Shown here piece after piece: positions 52,804-61,016 of a DNA stretch of 64,000 nt (positions within the stretch are counted from its first letter, which is position 1; each line of letters starts with the position of its first letter). This stretch comes from an uncultured Acidimicrobiales bacterium (GTDB taxonomy: Bacteria; Actinomycetota; Acidimicrobiia; Acidimicrobiales; SHLQ01). The translations under genes and the position numbers were made by a program. The stretch lies in assembly GCA_938023735.1 (NCBI GenBank), contig CALJDK010000036.1:1-64000 (forward strand), given 5' to 3'. Below the pieces are notes generated by a model. It saw only the letters and a list, made by a program, of their open reading frames with translations. It was not told where the DNA came from and did not search any database.

Positions 52804-53364
52804 TTAGTCGTCGTGCTCGGTGATGGTTACCGACTGAATGACGACATCGGTGAGCGGCTTATCACCGGGAGCGGTGTCGACGTTCTGGAGCGCATCGACA
52901 ACATCGAGGCCGGCGACAACCTTGCCGAACAGTGAGTACTGCGGCGGCAGGCCGACACCCGAGGGGCCGCTGACGATGAAGAATTGGCTGCCGTTGGTGT
53001 TTGGACCAGCGTTGGCCATGGCCAACGAGCCGATTTCGTAGCGTCCGGGTGAGGGAAGCTCATCTTCAAAGCGATAGCCGGGGCCGCCTCGGCCGGTTCC
53101 GGTGGGGTCGCCGCCCTGGCACATGAATCCCTGGATGATGCGGTGGAAAATGATGCCTTCGTAGTATTTGTAGCGGGCCAGAACAACGAAGTTGTTGACG
53201 GTCTTGGGGGCAGCCGCGGCATCGAGAGCGATGGTCATGGTGCCCATCGAGGTAACCATCTCGGCGGTGTAGCGCTTCGAGGGGTCGATGCACATTGGTG
53301 GTGCGGAGTCGAACTCAACTTTGCGTTCGCTCGAACCATCTGCGGGCGGGCATTCGGTGGCCAT
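52804..53364 (-). CDS. Cyclophilin-type peptidyl-prolyl isomerase
   Basis: The 186-residue protein speeds proline isomerisation during folding. The cyclophilin core is evident: VNNFVVLARYKYYEGIIFHRIIQGFMCQGGDPTGTG with the catalytic Arg in FHRI, MANAGPNTNGSQFFIV, and SLFGKVVAGLDVVDAL. The first about 30 residues are a non-conserved extension with two cysteines; no signal peptide is visible, so it is likely cytoplasmic. A GTG three codons upstream (53373) is an equally possible start given the upstream AAGGAA. Confidence 0.92.
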   Translation of the reverse strand: MATECPPADGSSERKVEFDSAPPMCIDPSKRYTAEMVTSMGTMTIALDAAAAPKTVNNFVVLARYKYYEGIIFHRIIQGFMCQGGDPTGTGRGGPGYRFEDELPSPGRYEIGSLAMANAGPNTNGSQFFIVSGPSGVGLPPQYSLFGKVVAGLDVVDALQNVDTAPGDKPLTDVVIQSVTITEHDD

Positions 53365-53443
53365 ACTTTCCACTTTTCCTTACTTGTTTTGAAACTTGTC
53401 TTGGGTACGCGAATTGACCGACCAACTCTTTCACGGATTGGTT

Positions 53444-54268
53444 CTAGGTACGCGCTTGGGCGAGCGCGTAGAACGCAACCGCTGCCGCCGTGCCCACATT
53501 GATGGAGTCGACGTCGGCCTGCATAGGTATGCGGAGTTTGCGGTCGCTGGCTTCGATGGTCTCGGCGGTAAGGCCGGGGCCTTCCGCTCCGACCAGCAAC
53601 GCCACGTTCTGGTTAGGGTTAACGCGGAGTTGGCTGATGTCTTCGGCGGCTTTATCAGGGGTGAGGGCAAAGGTCGTGTAGCCGGCGTCGGCCAACGCCG
53701 AAAGGCTCTGAGGCATCTGCCCGATGCGGGCGTGCGGGATGGCAAACACCTCGCCCATCGATACCCGAACGGCCCGCCGATACAGCGGGTCACATGAGGT
53801 TGGGTCAAAGAGCACGCTTTCGATTCCCAGACCAGCAGCACAACGCATGATGACACCCATGTTGGTCGGGTTGTTCACCCCTTCGGTGACCAGTACGGTT
53901 CGCGAACCCTGAAGAAGATCAGCGACGTGATGCTCGGGTGGTCGCACAAAACAGGCGATGGGGTCGCGTAGTTCGGTGCGGCCCGCCACCTTTTGCAGCA
54001 CCTCGGGTCCTGCGAGAAGAACGTCGGCGCCGGAAGGAAGTGTGGGCAGTGGACGAGTGCGGGCCTGATCGACCAGCACACATTCGAGCTGGTGGCCGGC
54101 TCGCAGTGCACGATCGATGACCACGTCGCCCTCGCCGATGAATGAACCGGCCATGTCGCCGCCCGGCCGCTCACGAAGTTGACGAAGCTTGTGATCGCGT
54201 AGCCCGAGAAAGACCGCGAGTCGCGGGTCGTCGGGATCACTGACGACCGAAGAGTTGGCGTCAGTCAA
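53444..54268 (-). CDS. TrmH/SpoU-family RNA methyltransferase
   Basis: The SPOUT-fold enzyme methylates ribose in tRNA or rRNA. The knot motifs are present: VTEGVNNPTNMGVIMRCAAG, VGAEGPGLT and IPMQADVDSINVGTAAAVAFYAL. The domain before it (about 25-110) matches the substrate-binding region of this class. I place the start at a TTG (274 residues), because the upstream extension in the track is another frame of the small zinc-ribbon gene, whose stop overlaps this TTG by 8 nt; MAGSFIG further in is too late. The target nucleotide cannot be told. Confidence 0.85.
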   Translation of the reverse strand: MTDANSSVVSDPDDPRLAVFLGLRDHKLRQLRERPGGDMAGSFIGEGDVVIDRALRAGHQLECVLVDQARTRPLPTLPSGADVLLAGPEVLQKVAGRTELRDPIACFVRPPEHHVADLLQGSRTVLVTEGVNNPTNMGVIMRCAAGLGIESVLFDPTSCDPLYRRAVRVSMGEVFAIPHARIGQMPQSLSALADAGYTTFALTPDKAAEDISQLRVNPNQNVALLVGAEGPGLTAETIEASDRKLRIPMQADVDSINVGTAAAVAFYALAQART

Positions 54269-54434
54269 CGATGGTGATTGTTGAGGCGGTTTGCACGCCC
54301 TCACCGTCGCACGCCCAGCACGGCGTCTCCGGTCGACCCCTCCAGGTGACTTCACAGGTGGGGCAGAGCAACGAGATCCAGGTCCGTCGTCGTTCGGGGC
54401 TCAGTCCGATGGCGCGACCAGCTTGGGGCAACAT
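54261..54434 (-). CDS. Small zinc-ribbon protein upstream of trmH
   Basis: This 57-residue gene is too short for the ORF track. It encodes MLPQAGRAIGLSPERRRTWISL followed by CPTC and CWAC, four cysteines spaced like a zinc ribbon (C24/C27 and C39/C42). Support for its reality: a TACATT hexamer lies exactly six nt upstream of ATG, as at other leaderless genes here, and its TGA overlaps the TTG start of the methyltransferase gene. Zinc ribbons of this size often bind RNA or proteins, so a partner of the methyltransferase is a reasonable guess. Confidence 0.6.
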   Translation of the reverse strand: MLPQAGRAIGLSPERRRTWISLLCPTCEVTWRGRPETPCWACDGEGVQTASTITIVD

Positions 54435-54440
54435 TCCGAT

Positions 54441-54446
54441 TAATGT
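54441..54446 (-). promoter_or_regulatory. -10 element of a leaderless promoter for the zinc-ribbon/trmH unit
   Basis: TACATT on the complement is followed by six bases and then ATG. The divergent remainder of the gap (54447-54668) shows only a weak CCCAC-GTGGG hairpin. Confidence 0.5.
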
Positions 54447-54668
54447 ATGCGCAAAATTCGCGCATGCGGCGGTCGCATTCCCACAAGGAGTGGGTTTTCA
54501 TGTCATTTCTGGGGCTCTGATGTAACCATGATCACGAAGTGACGCAAGTTTGTAATGTTGCACATGGGCTTCACCACGTGAGATAGCAGGGGATGAACCG
54601 GGAAATACCCCCAATCGATACCTCTGCAGTACTTTCGAGCCACGAAGAGAGGGACGAGGGAGACAACA

Positions 54669-55193
54669 ATGAGCGGCAGCGTGCCACGAATAGAGGGACT
54701 TGAGCACACCATCATTCATCCGGACGGCGACAACGACGTTCCCTGGATTGCGGTGCGAAGTCAGCGCAACGCCGATGGCTCGGAGTCGAGCGTGTGGGAG
54801 CGATGGGTGGCCTTTTCGGTCGAACCGCTGTACCTGGCCCTCTTTGCCAAGTGGGATCCCGGCATGATCGTGCGGCGGCACGGCCACCACAGCCCACATA
54901 CCCTCACCGTCCTCAAGGGCGAGTTCAGTTGCGGCGACGAACTGTGCGGGGTGGGCTCGCACATCGAACTTCCCTATGGCGCAGCGTTTGGGCCGTTTGT
55001 GGCGGGACCCGAGGGGGTCGAGTTGTACGAAGTGATGATGGGCGATCCGCGCTCGTGGAGCGACGAACCCGAGGTCATGCAACAGATCCTCGCCGCCCGC
55101 GGCGTCGAGCAACTCCCCGACCCACCCATCGAGCTACCCGGCGGCCTCGAAGACCTTCGAGCCGTCTTCAGCGCCGGCGAAGGCGCAGACTGA
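54669..55193 (+). CDS. Cupin-domain protein
   Basis: The 174-residue protein has a single beta-barrel cupin: WDPGMIVRRHGHHSPHTLTVLKGEFSCG carries three histidines and a glutamate in the position of the metal-binding first motif, and ELPYGAAFGPFVAGPEGVELYEV the second. It could be a small-molecule dioxygenase, isomerase or a sensor; no substrate is indicated. A GAGGGA ribosome site lies upstream of the ATG, and the gene stands alone on the plus strand, convergent with the SGNH hydrolase. A 14-nt direct repeat (CTGAATACGGTGTC twice) lies at its stop. Confidence 0.8.
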   Translation: MSGSVPRIEGLEHTIIHPDGDNDVPWIAVRSQRNADGSESSVWERWVAFSVEPLYLALFAKWDPGMIVRRHGHHSPHTLTVLKGEFSCGDELCGVGSHIELPYGAAFGPFVAGPEGVELYEVMMGDPRSWSDEPEVMQQILAARGVEQLPDPPIELPGGLEDLRAVFSAGEGAD

Positions 55194-55225
55194 ATACGGT
55201 GTCGCTGAATACGGTGTCTGGAACC

Positions 55226-56497
55226 CTATTTCGCTTTGCGCATGCCTTCGACGGTTGCGGCTACCGCTGTACCGATTCGGCGATGACCGGTGCCGTTGGG
55301 GTGGACACAGTCGACCCGTGACACCCACGTGTCGTCGAGCGTCTTGCCCCGAGCGCAGTAGGGGTGCGTACCCTCGACCAGGCGACCGAAGATGTCACGG
55401 ATTACCGGCACGCCCTCTTCACGGGCGCCGTCGGGACCGAACCCGTTGGCCGCTCCGTGGCCCACGAACTGTGCCCGGATATCGGCGACGGCCAACCGGG
55501 GCGAATCGACGGCATCGACCACATCGAAGATCGTGTCGTTCAGTCGATCGAGAGCATCGTGGGATATCGCCAGGAAACAGTCGCGGCGGCAGCCCTTGAT
55601 GCCTTGGGGCGACTGCGCAGCCGGGTTGTAATAGGTCGTGAGCACGATGTCGGCGTCGGTACGCTCGACCAAGCGGCGCACAACGATGTCGAGCCTCCGG
55701 GCATAGGTGGCGAGGAGCGGCTCGAGGTAGTCGATGTTGAGCTCATCTTCGGGGGTAACGAAGTTCCACGGCTCATCGAAACGGATGTCGTTGGCACCGA
55801 CGGTGAGGGTGATGACGCCGGGGTTGAGATCGATGGCTCGCTGAAGCTGACTCACTCCATCGCGGCGTTTACTCATGACATCGAGGGCAGTCGAACCGCT
55901 GCAAGCAACCATCTCGAACCGGGCGTCGGAGCCGAGAAGCCGCTTCTTCGACAACGTGTTGAAGGCTCGACGCCCGTATGCCTGCGACTCCGAGCGCCAG
56001 CAATCGTCGCGACCGAGGTAATCGAGTACATCACGGCCGTGGCCACTACCGAGCGAATCGCCCATCGCCAACAGCGTCGCCGACTCGTGCGGATTCCGAG
56101 CAACAAAAGCAACGTCCTGGGAAACCGAGGCGCCGCGCTCGTCGAGTGCAGTAAGGGTCATGGTCCAGGTTCCGGGAACACGCGGCCGAAACCGGAACCC
56201 GGTGATTTGCCCGCCTGACCTGATGGTCCGTACCCCGGGGATCGATCGATTCGGTCGAAGTCGCACTGCGTCGCCGTCGGGATCTGAAACCTCAACCAGC
56301 ACGGTGACGTCGCTGGTGTCGGCATCGCCAAGAACGGCCCGAACCTCGGATGCGATGGTGAGCCGTGGCGCACGGTTTGAGGACTGCCCGGCCGCAGGGA
56401 CTGCTTCGCCGATGAGAAGCGCTACAAGGAACGCCGAAAGCAGAGCAAACCCGAGCCGACGGTGGCGCGAACGAATGGGGTGAGCCGACGCAAGCAT
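55226..56497 (-). CDS. Secreted SGNH/GDSL hydrolase
   Basis: The 423-residue protein has a signal peptide (basic RSRHRR, then FALLSAFLVALLIGEAVPAAG). A cadherin/Ig-like beta region (about 45-140) is followed by an SGNH hydrolase: block I LLAMGDSLGSGHG with the nucleophile serine, glycine in MVACSGST, block III GANDIRFDEP with the Asn, and block V DCVHPNGTGH with Asp and His. Cys pairs near CRRDC and YCARG suggest disulphides. It is a secreted esterase or lipase of unknown substrate. TACGTT six nt upstream of ATG gives a leaderless promoter. Confidence 0.87.
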   Translation of the reverse strand: MLASAHPIRSRHRRLGFALLSAFLVALLIGEAVPAAGQSSNRAPRLTIASEVRAVLGDADTSDVTVLVEVSDPDGDAVRLRPNRSIPGVRTIRSGGQITGFRFRPRVPGTWTMTLTALDERGASVSQDVAFVARNPHESATLLAMGDSLGSGHGRDVLDYLGRDDCWRSESQAYGRRAFNTLSKKRLLGSDARFEMVACSGSTALDVMSKRRDGVSQLQRAIDLNPGVITLTVGANDIRFDEPWNFVTPEDELNIDYLEPLLATYARRLDIVVRRLVERTDADIVLTTYYNPAAQSPQGIKGCRRDCFLAISHDALDRLNDTIFDVVDAVDSPRLAVADIRAQFVGHGAANGFGPDGAREEGVPVIRDIFGRLVEGTHPYCARGKTLDDTWVSRVDCVHPNGTGHRRIGTAVAATVEGMRKAK

Positions 56498-56503
56498 CCT
56501 GCC

Positions 56504-56509
56504 AACGTA
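56504..56509 (-). promoter_or_regulatory. -10 element of a leaderless promoter for the SGNH hydrolase
   Basis: On the complement, TACGTT is followed by six bases and then ATG. Confidence 0.5.
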
Positions 56510-56568
56510 GTGCTCACCCCACGCTGCACACGTTCAGGGCCGATTGGCTGATTCGCCAACCCCAACCG

Positions 56569-57201
56569 TTAGTCGGCTGGAGCGTCGACGTAGCGGAGGT
56601 AGGGCTTGGGTGCGTCGAAGGAGCCGAACCGCTCGTTTGCCTCGTCGTCGGATACCGCTGGCGAAACGATGACCTTGTCGCCCGGCGTCCAGTTGACCGG
56701 CGTTGCCAACTGCTTTTCGGCGGTGAGCTGAAGCGAATCGATAACCCGCAGGATCTCGTCAAAGTTGCGGCCGGTGCTGGCCGGGTAGGTAAGGGTGAGC
56801 TTGACCTTGTTGTCGGGACCGATCACAAACACCGACCGAACCGTGAGGGTGTTGTCGGCATTGGGGTGAATCATGTCGTATAGGTCGGCGACCGTCCGGT
56901 CGGGATCGCCGATGATCGGGAAGTTGACCGCGGTGCCCTGCGTTTCTTCGATATCGGCCACCCAGCCGTTGTGGCTCTCGACCGAGTCGACCGAAACTGC
57001 GATGGCCTTCACGTTGCGGGCATCGAACTCGCCTTTCAGTTTGGCGGTGTAGCCCAACTCGGTGGTGCACACCGGGGTGTAGTCCTTCGGGTGGGAGAAC
57101 AGGACCGCCCACGATCCGTCTTTCCAGTCGTGGAAGTTAATCTCACCATCGGTGGTATCGATGGTGAAGTTTGGGGCTTCGTCGCCCAATCGAATTGCCA
57201 T
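56569..57201 (-). CDS. 1-Cys peroxiredoxin (Prx6/AhpC-TSA family)
   Basis: The 210-residue peroxiredoxin reduces peroxides. The peroxidatic Cys45 is in HPKDYTPVCTTELG; no resolving cysteine is seen elsewhere, and the C-terminal domain (VNWTPGDKVIVSPAVSDDEA) is the Prx6 dimerisation extension, so it is a 1-Cys enzyme. Its reductant is likely a small thiol; mycothiol is plausible as this genome has mshC (inference). The ATG start is three codons inside the track ORF. Two hairpins lie upstream. Confidence 0.92.
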   Translation of the reverse strand: MAIRLGDEAPNFTIDTTDGEINFHDWKDGSWAVLFSHPKDYTPVCTTELGYTAKLKGEFDARNVKAIAVSVDSVESHNGWVADIEETQGTAVNFPIIGDPDRTVADLYDMIHPNADNTLTVRSVFVIGPDNKVKLTLTYPASTGRNFDEILRVIDSLQLTAEKQLATPVNWTPGDKVIVSPAVSDDEANERFGSFDAPKPYLRYVDAPAD

Positions 57202-57243
57202 AATCTGCAACCATTCTCTCCCGACGGGAGCTTGAGTTCTGAC

Positions 57244-57285
57244 GGGCGAACCCTCGCCCGCCTAATCCCGACAAACTAAGTCGGG
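57244..57285 (-). other. Two tandem hairpins between the cyclase and peroxiredoxin genes
   Basis: GGGCGA-ACCC-TCGCCC (57244-57259) and CCCGAC-N7-GTCGGG (57267-57285) are both perfect. They could terminate the cyclase transcript or act in the peroxiredoxin leader; neither has a T-tract on the minus strand. Confidence 0.4.
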
Positions 57286-57320
57286 TTTAACGAACCCGTC
57301 AACCAATGTGACATCAAACT

Positions 57321-57391
57321 CACAGGCAGCACAGGCAGCACAGGCAGCACAGGCAGCACAGGCAGCACAGCCAGTACAGCCAGTACAGCCA
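57321..57391. repeat. 9-bp minisatellite
   Basis: About five to six tandem copies of CACAGGCAG are followed by about three copies of the variant TACAGCCAG, immediately downstream of the cyclase stop. It is non-coding here, since the real gene ends at 57401, and such arrays are prone to length change. Confidence 0.85.
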
Positions 57392-57400
57392 GAGAGCGCT

Positions 57401-60400
57401 TTAGGACTCGACGTTGCCCAGGATGGTGTCGAACGCCAGGCGCCACCCTTCGGCCTCGATGCCGAGTTCGGCGAGCCGCTCCTCGGTTTCAAGCCGGAGA
57501 ATGTTGGCGTTGGGAAGGTCCAACCGTTTCGAGCTCTGAGCATGCGCCAGAGTGGTGAGCGCATACCCGAGTCGGTCGCCAGTCGTCGAGAGAAGCGCCT
57601 TGGCATCGGCGAACGCCTCGGACGTTTGGTGGGCATCTCCCGCCACCGCACTGGCCAACCCAAGAGAAATCTGAACTCGAAGCTTGTCGATGTAGGTGGC
57701 ACGAGCCGACGACTCGACCGTGGCAACCAACTGTGCAGCCGTTTCGATATTGCCATCGGCGGCCACGCAGTACGACAGCGCCGCAACCTCGGACGGACTA
57801 GCACCCATGTCGTTGGGCGTGGTGTTGCGCTCGAGCATTTCTCGGGCCTCGGCAAGTCGCCCCGATTGCAAGAGAGCAAGACCGTAGGCAACTACTCGTT
57901 CGGACTGTCCAACAAGCGACGGGTCGATATCGGCCGACAAGATGTTGCCGAGTTGTTCGAGCGCTGGTGCAGGGCGACCGACGTTGACGTTGCCGGTAGA
58001 CAGCGTGGTCTTTGCCAACTCGCCAATGCCATCGTTGGTTTCGGGCAGAACACCAAAGGTTCCTCGGATAACACGGAAGCCTTCATCGACCCGGCCGAGG
58101 CGGATCAGCGAACGGCCCAGGATGGAACCCGATTGCACAAGCCCAAACGGATCGCTGATTGATTTGAACAGCGCCACCGCAGTCTCGGCACTGTCGACCG
58201 CTTGCGCCGTGCGGCCACCCCAGAGGTTCACCGAAGCCAGCAACACATGCATCATGCCTTCGGCCCAGGCATCGTTTCGGGCCGAGGCGTCGGCCAGCAC
58301 TACCTCGGCGAGTTCTGATGACTCGGTGAAACGACCCTGATGCATACGAACGTACGCCAGCAGGCCGGTGGACCATGACACACCGATCTGGTCGCCCAAC
58401 TCTCGGAACAACTCGAGTGATTTCTTGATGCGCTCGTCGGCTTTGCCGGTGCGGCCCTGCACAAAGCCAAGCCACGCAAGATTCTGTCGAGCCCACGCCT
58501 CGTTGCGCCGATCGCCCAACGCAAGGCTGGCAGCCAACGCATCTTTCATCGCTACTTCGGCCTGCTCGCTGGCGCCAGCCATGAGGAAGGCCATTCCGGC
58601 TGAGCGTTGCACTTCGGCCACGCTCGCCAGATCGTCCTGGGCTCGGAATCCGTCGAGGGCGGCATCGAAGAACTTCAGCGCACCATCGAGGTTGGCTCGA
58701 CGTTGTTCGATCTCGCCGCGACGGAACGCAACATGGGGAGCGAACCGGGGCTCGTCGATCGTCAGCGCATCGATCTCGGCCAGGTCCACCCCGGCCCGGT
58801 CGAGTTGTCGAGCTCCGGTGAGCGCCTCGACCCGCCCAAGCAGCATTTCGATACGACGATCGAGGCTGGCCATGTCGTCGGCGCTGAGCAGGCTCAGTGC
58901 CTGTCCGTACAAATCGATAGCCGGTTCCCACCGCTCGGTTTCGAGGTTGGACTTGGCCGCGCGGTCGATCCACACCAACGCCCGCTCGTCGATGTCGGCC
59001 GGGATACCAACGATGCGGGCCATTTCGTTGGTGAGTTCGGCGGCCCGAAGGTAGTGGTGGGCGATGGTGGTGGGAGGAACCGAACCGCGCATCGCGGTCT
59101 CGATGTACTGCGCAACTCCGAAGTGACGGGTGGCCCGATCGGATTTGGTGAGCCGGTTGTACACGACATCGCGAACCAGATCGCTGTGAAACTCCCACCA
59201 CGTGGAGTCGTCGTCAACCTCGAGCAGGTCGGCCTCGACGAGAGACAGAACCAGCGGCTCGACCGGTTCGGTTTCGCCTCGCGCCTCGGCCATTTTGCCC
59301 AACGCCATCGTGAGCCCTCGCCGGCCGAGCACCGCGGCATCTTCGATTACGCCAGCTTCGGCCGGGGTTAAGCGGTCGAGACGAGCGGCAACAAGTCCGC
59401 GGATGGTTGCGGGCAATTCGTCACCGTCGACCATCCCACCGCTTTCGACAAGCGACGCCAGTTCTTCGAGAAAGAACGGGTTGCCGCCGGAGCGAGCCAC
59501 AAGGTCGGCACGCATCTCGGCGGTGGCGTTGGGAAGAAGCGTGGCCGCCAGGTCCGACGCTGCCTCGGATTCGAGCGGATCGAGCGTGAGGGTGAGATTG
59601 TTGTGCCGGCCGCTCTGCGGAGACCACTTCTCGGTGAGAGAGAACCGCGAGGTTGCCAGCACCACAAAGGGCTGGTGCACAAGGCGCTGCACTAAATCGT
59701 TCACCAGCGACAGCACCACGGTGTCGGCCCAATGAAGGTCGACCAGACGCAGGAAGACCGGCCGTTTTTCGGCGATGGCTTCAAACACCAGCCGGGCGGA
59801 GCGTGCCACTTCATCGCGGGCATGGGTTGGCTCGATCGCATCGAGCGGGCTGGGCAGATCGAACAGGTGAAGAAGGCCATTGACCAACCGCTGTTGCTCG
59901 TCGGGGTTCGCACCGAACCCGGCAACCGCGTCGGCCAAGTGCACCTCTGGGTCCTGTTCGCCGAAGTTCTTGGCAAGATCGAGCGCAGCTTTTACCGCCT
60001 CTGCAATGGGAAACCAGGCGTTCGCTTCGCCATAGGGCACACATCGACCGGTGAGAACGGCCGCTCCAGATTCGGCAGCGTGCGATGCAACTTCGAGCGC
60101 TAGGCGAGACTTGCCCACGCCAGCCTCGCCCATCACCAGGAGTAAAAGAGACCGACGAAGGCGGAACGCCGAGTCGACCGACTGTTGAGCGATGGAGAAC
60201 TCGATATCGCGCCCGACCATCTTGTTGCGAGCGCCGTGGCGTTGGCCGGGGAGTCCTACTGCGGCCTTGGCGACCCAGATCTCAACCGGCTCGGCCCGGC
60301 CGGACAGGTGTAGTTCGTTGCCCGGCTCATAGGTAATGGCATCGCGGGTGGATTCGCGGGTATCGACACCGACCAAGACCTGGCCAGGCTGCGCGTTATC

Positions 60401-60883
60401 CGAGAGCCGACTGGCGATGTTCACGACATCGCCCATCGCGGTGTAGTCACCGGCTGCCCGGATCTCGCCCATCAGAACTTCGCCGGTATTGACGCCAATG
60501 CGCACCTGAAGTGTGGTGCCGAACTCGCTGTTGAACGACCCGACGGTGGACAGAATGGAAAGCGATGCCCGGACCGCCCGCTCGGCATCGTCCTCGTGCG
60601 CAACCGGTGCACCAAAGATGGCCAGAAGACCGTCGCCCAGCACCTTGTCGACTCGGCCGCCAAAATCGGTCACATCGTTGGCCACGCGCTCAAAGACCGC
60701 GTCGACCAGGTTCTTTACCTGTTCAGGGTCGGCGGTTTCGGACAGCCCAGTGAAGCCAACGATGTCGGCAAAAACCACGGTGACAACTCGCCGCTCATCG
60801 TGACGATGCTCCACCCGATGCCCGCAAGAGGGGCAGAAGCGGGCGGCTTCGGGAAGCGCCGACCCACAACTAACGCAATGCAC
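57401..60883 (-). CDS. Zinc-ribbon class III adenylate cyclase with AAA and TPR domains
   Basis: This 1160-residue regulator begins with a zinc ribbon (CVSC/CPSC at 3-20). The class III cyclase domain (about 30-200) keeps the catalytic residues: metal Asp40 (FADIVGF) and Asp84, ATP-specifying K80 (KVLGD) and D152, and transition-state N155/R159 (GDVVNIASR). It should therefore make cAMP. An AAA_16-type NTPase follows (Walker A GEAGVGKS at 252-259), then a long helical TPR-like region to the end. This domain order is common in large actinobacterial cyclase/LuxR-like ATPases. It is GTG-initiated with TACCAT six nt upstream. It diverges from the NarL-type kinase gene. Confidence 0.9.
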   Translation of the reverse strand: MHCVSCGSALPEAARFCPSCGHRVEHRHDERRVVTVVFADIVGFTGLSETADPEQVKNLVDAVFERVANDVTDFGGRVDKVLGDGLLAIFGAPVAHEDDAERAVRASLSILSTVGSFNSEFGTTLQVRIGVNTGEVLMGEIRAAGDYTAMGDVVNIASRLSDNAQPGQVLVGVDTRESTRDAITYEPGNELHLSGRAEPVEIWVAKAAVGLPGQRHGARNKMVGRDIEFSIAQQSVDSAFRLRRSLLLLVMGEAGVGKSRLALEVASHAAESGAAVLTGRCVPYGEANAWFPIAEAVKAALDLAKNFGEQDPEVHLADAVAGFGANPDEQQRLVNGLLHLFDLPSPLDAIEPTHARDEVARSARLVFEAIAEKRPVFLRLVDLHWADTVVLSLVNDLVQRLVHQPFVVLATSRFSLTEKWSPQSGRHNNLTLTLDPLESEAASDLAATLLPNATAEMRADLVARSGGNPFFLEELASLVESGGMVDGDELPATIRGLVAARLDRLTPAEAGVIEDAAVLGRRGLTMALGKMAEARGETEPVEPLVLSLVEADLLEVDDDSTWWEFHSDLVRDVVYNRLTKSDRATRHFGVAQYIETAMRGSVPPTTIAHHYLRAAELTNEMARIVGIPADIDERALVWIDRAAKSNLETERWEPAIDLYGQALSLLSADDMASLDRRIEMLLGRVEALTGARQLDRAGVDLAEIDALTIDEPRFAPHVAFRRGEIEQRRANLDGALKFFDAALDGFRAQDDLASVAEVQRSAGMAFLMAGASEQAEVAMKDALAASLALGDRRNEAWARQNLAWLGFVQGRTGKADERIKKSLELFRELGDQIGVSWSTGLLAYVRMHQGRFTESSELAEVVLADASARNDAWAEGMMHVLLASVNLWGGRTAQAVDSAETAVALFKSISDPFGLVQSGSILGRSLIRLGRVDEGFRVIRGTFGVLPETNDGIGELAKTTLSTGNVNVGRPAPALEQLGNILSADIDPSLVGQSERVVAYGLALLQSGRLAEAREMLERNTTPNDMGASPSEVAALSYCVAADGNIETAAQLVATVESSARATYIDKLRVQISLGLASAVAGDAHQTSEAFADAKALLSTTGDRLGYALTTLAHAQSSKRLDLPNANILRLETEERLAELGIEAEGWRLAFDTILGNVES

Positions 60884-60889
60884 CTCTCA

Positions 60890-60895
60890 ATGGTA
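60890..60895 (-). promoter_or_regulatory. -10 element of a leaderless promoter for the cyclase gene
   Basis: On the complement, TACCAT is followed by six bases and then the GTG start. Confidence 0.5.
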
Positions 60896-61016
60896 CTGCC
60901 CGCAACGCATCCGAGGGGTCAGCATTATTGGGGTGCGTACATCCTCCGGACGGGTACCTCGACATCATCCTTTCGTTGGATGCACGAACGGGCGGTCTGC
61001 CGTACCGTTGGTGGCA

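Noticed and set aside
57321-57391. CRISPR or direct-repeat attachment array
   Set aside because: A contiguous 9-bp tandem repeat without spacers is a minisatellite.
57262-57891. 209-residue ORF containing Cys/Ala repeats from the minisatellite
   Set aside because: It overlaps the cyclase gene in another frame; the repeats merely read through the 9-bp array.
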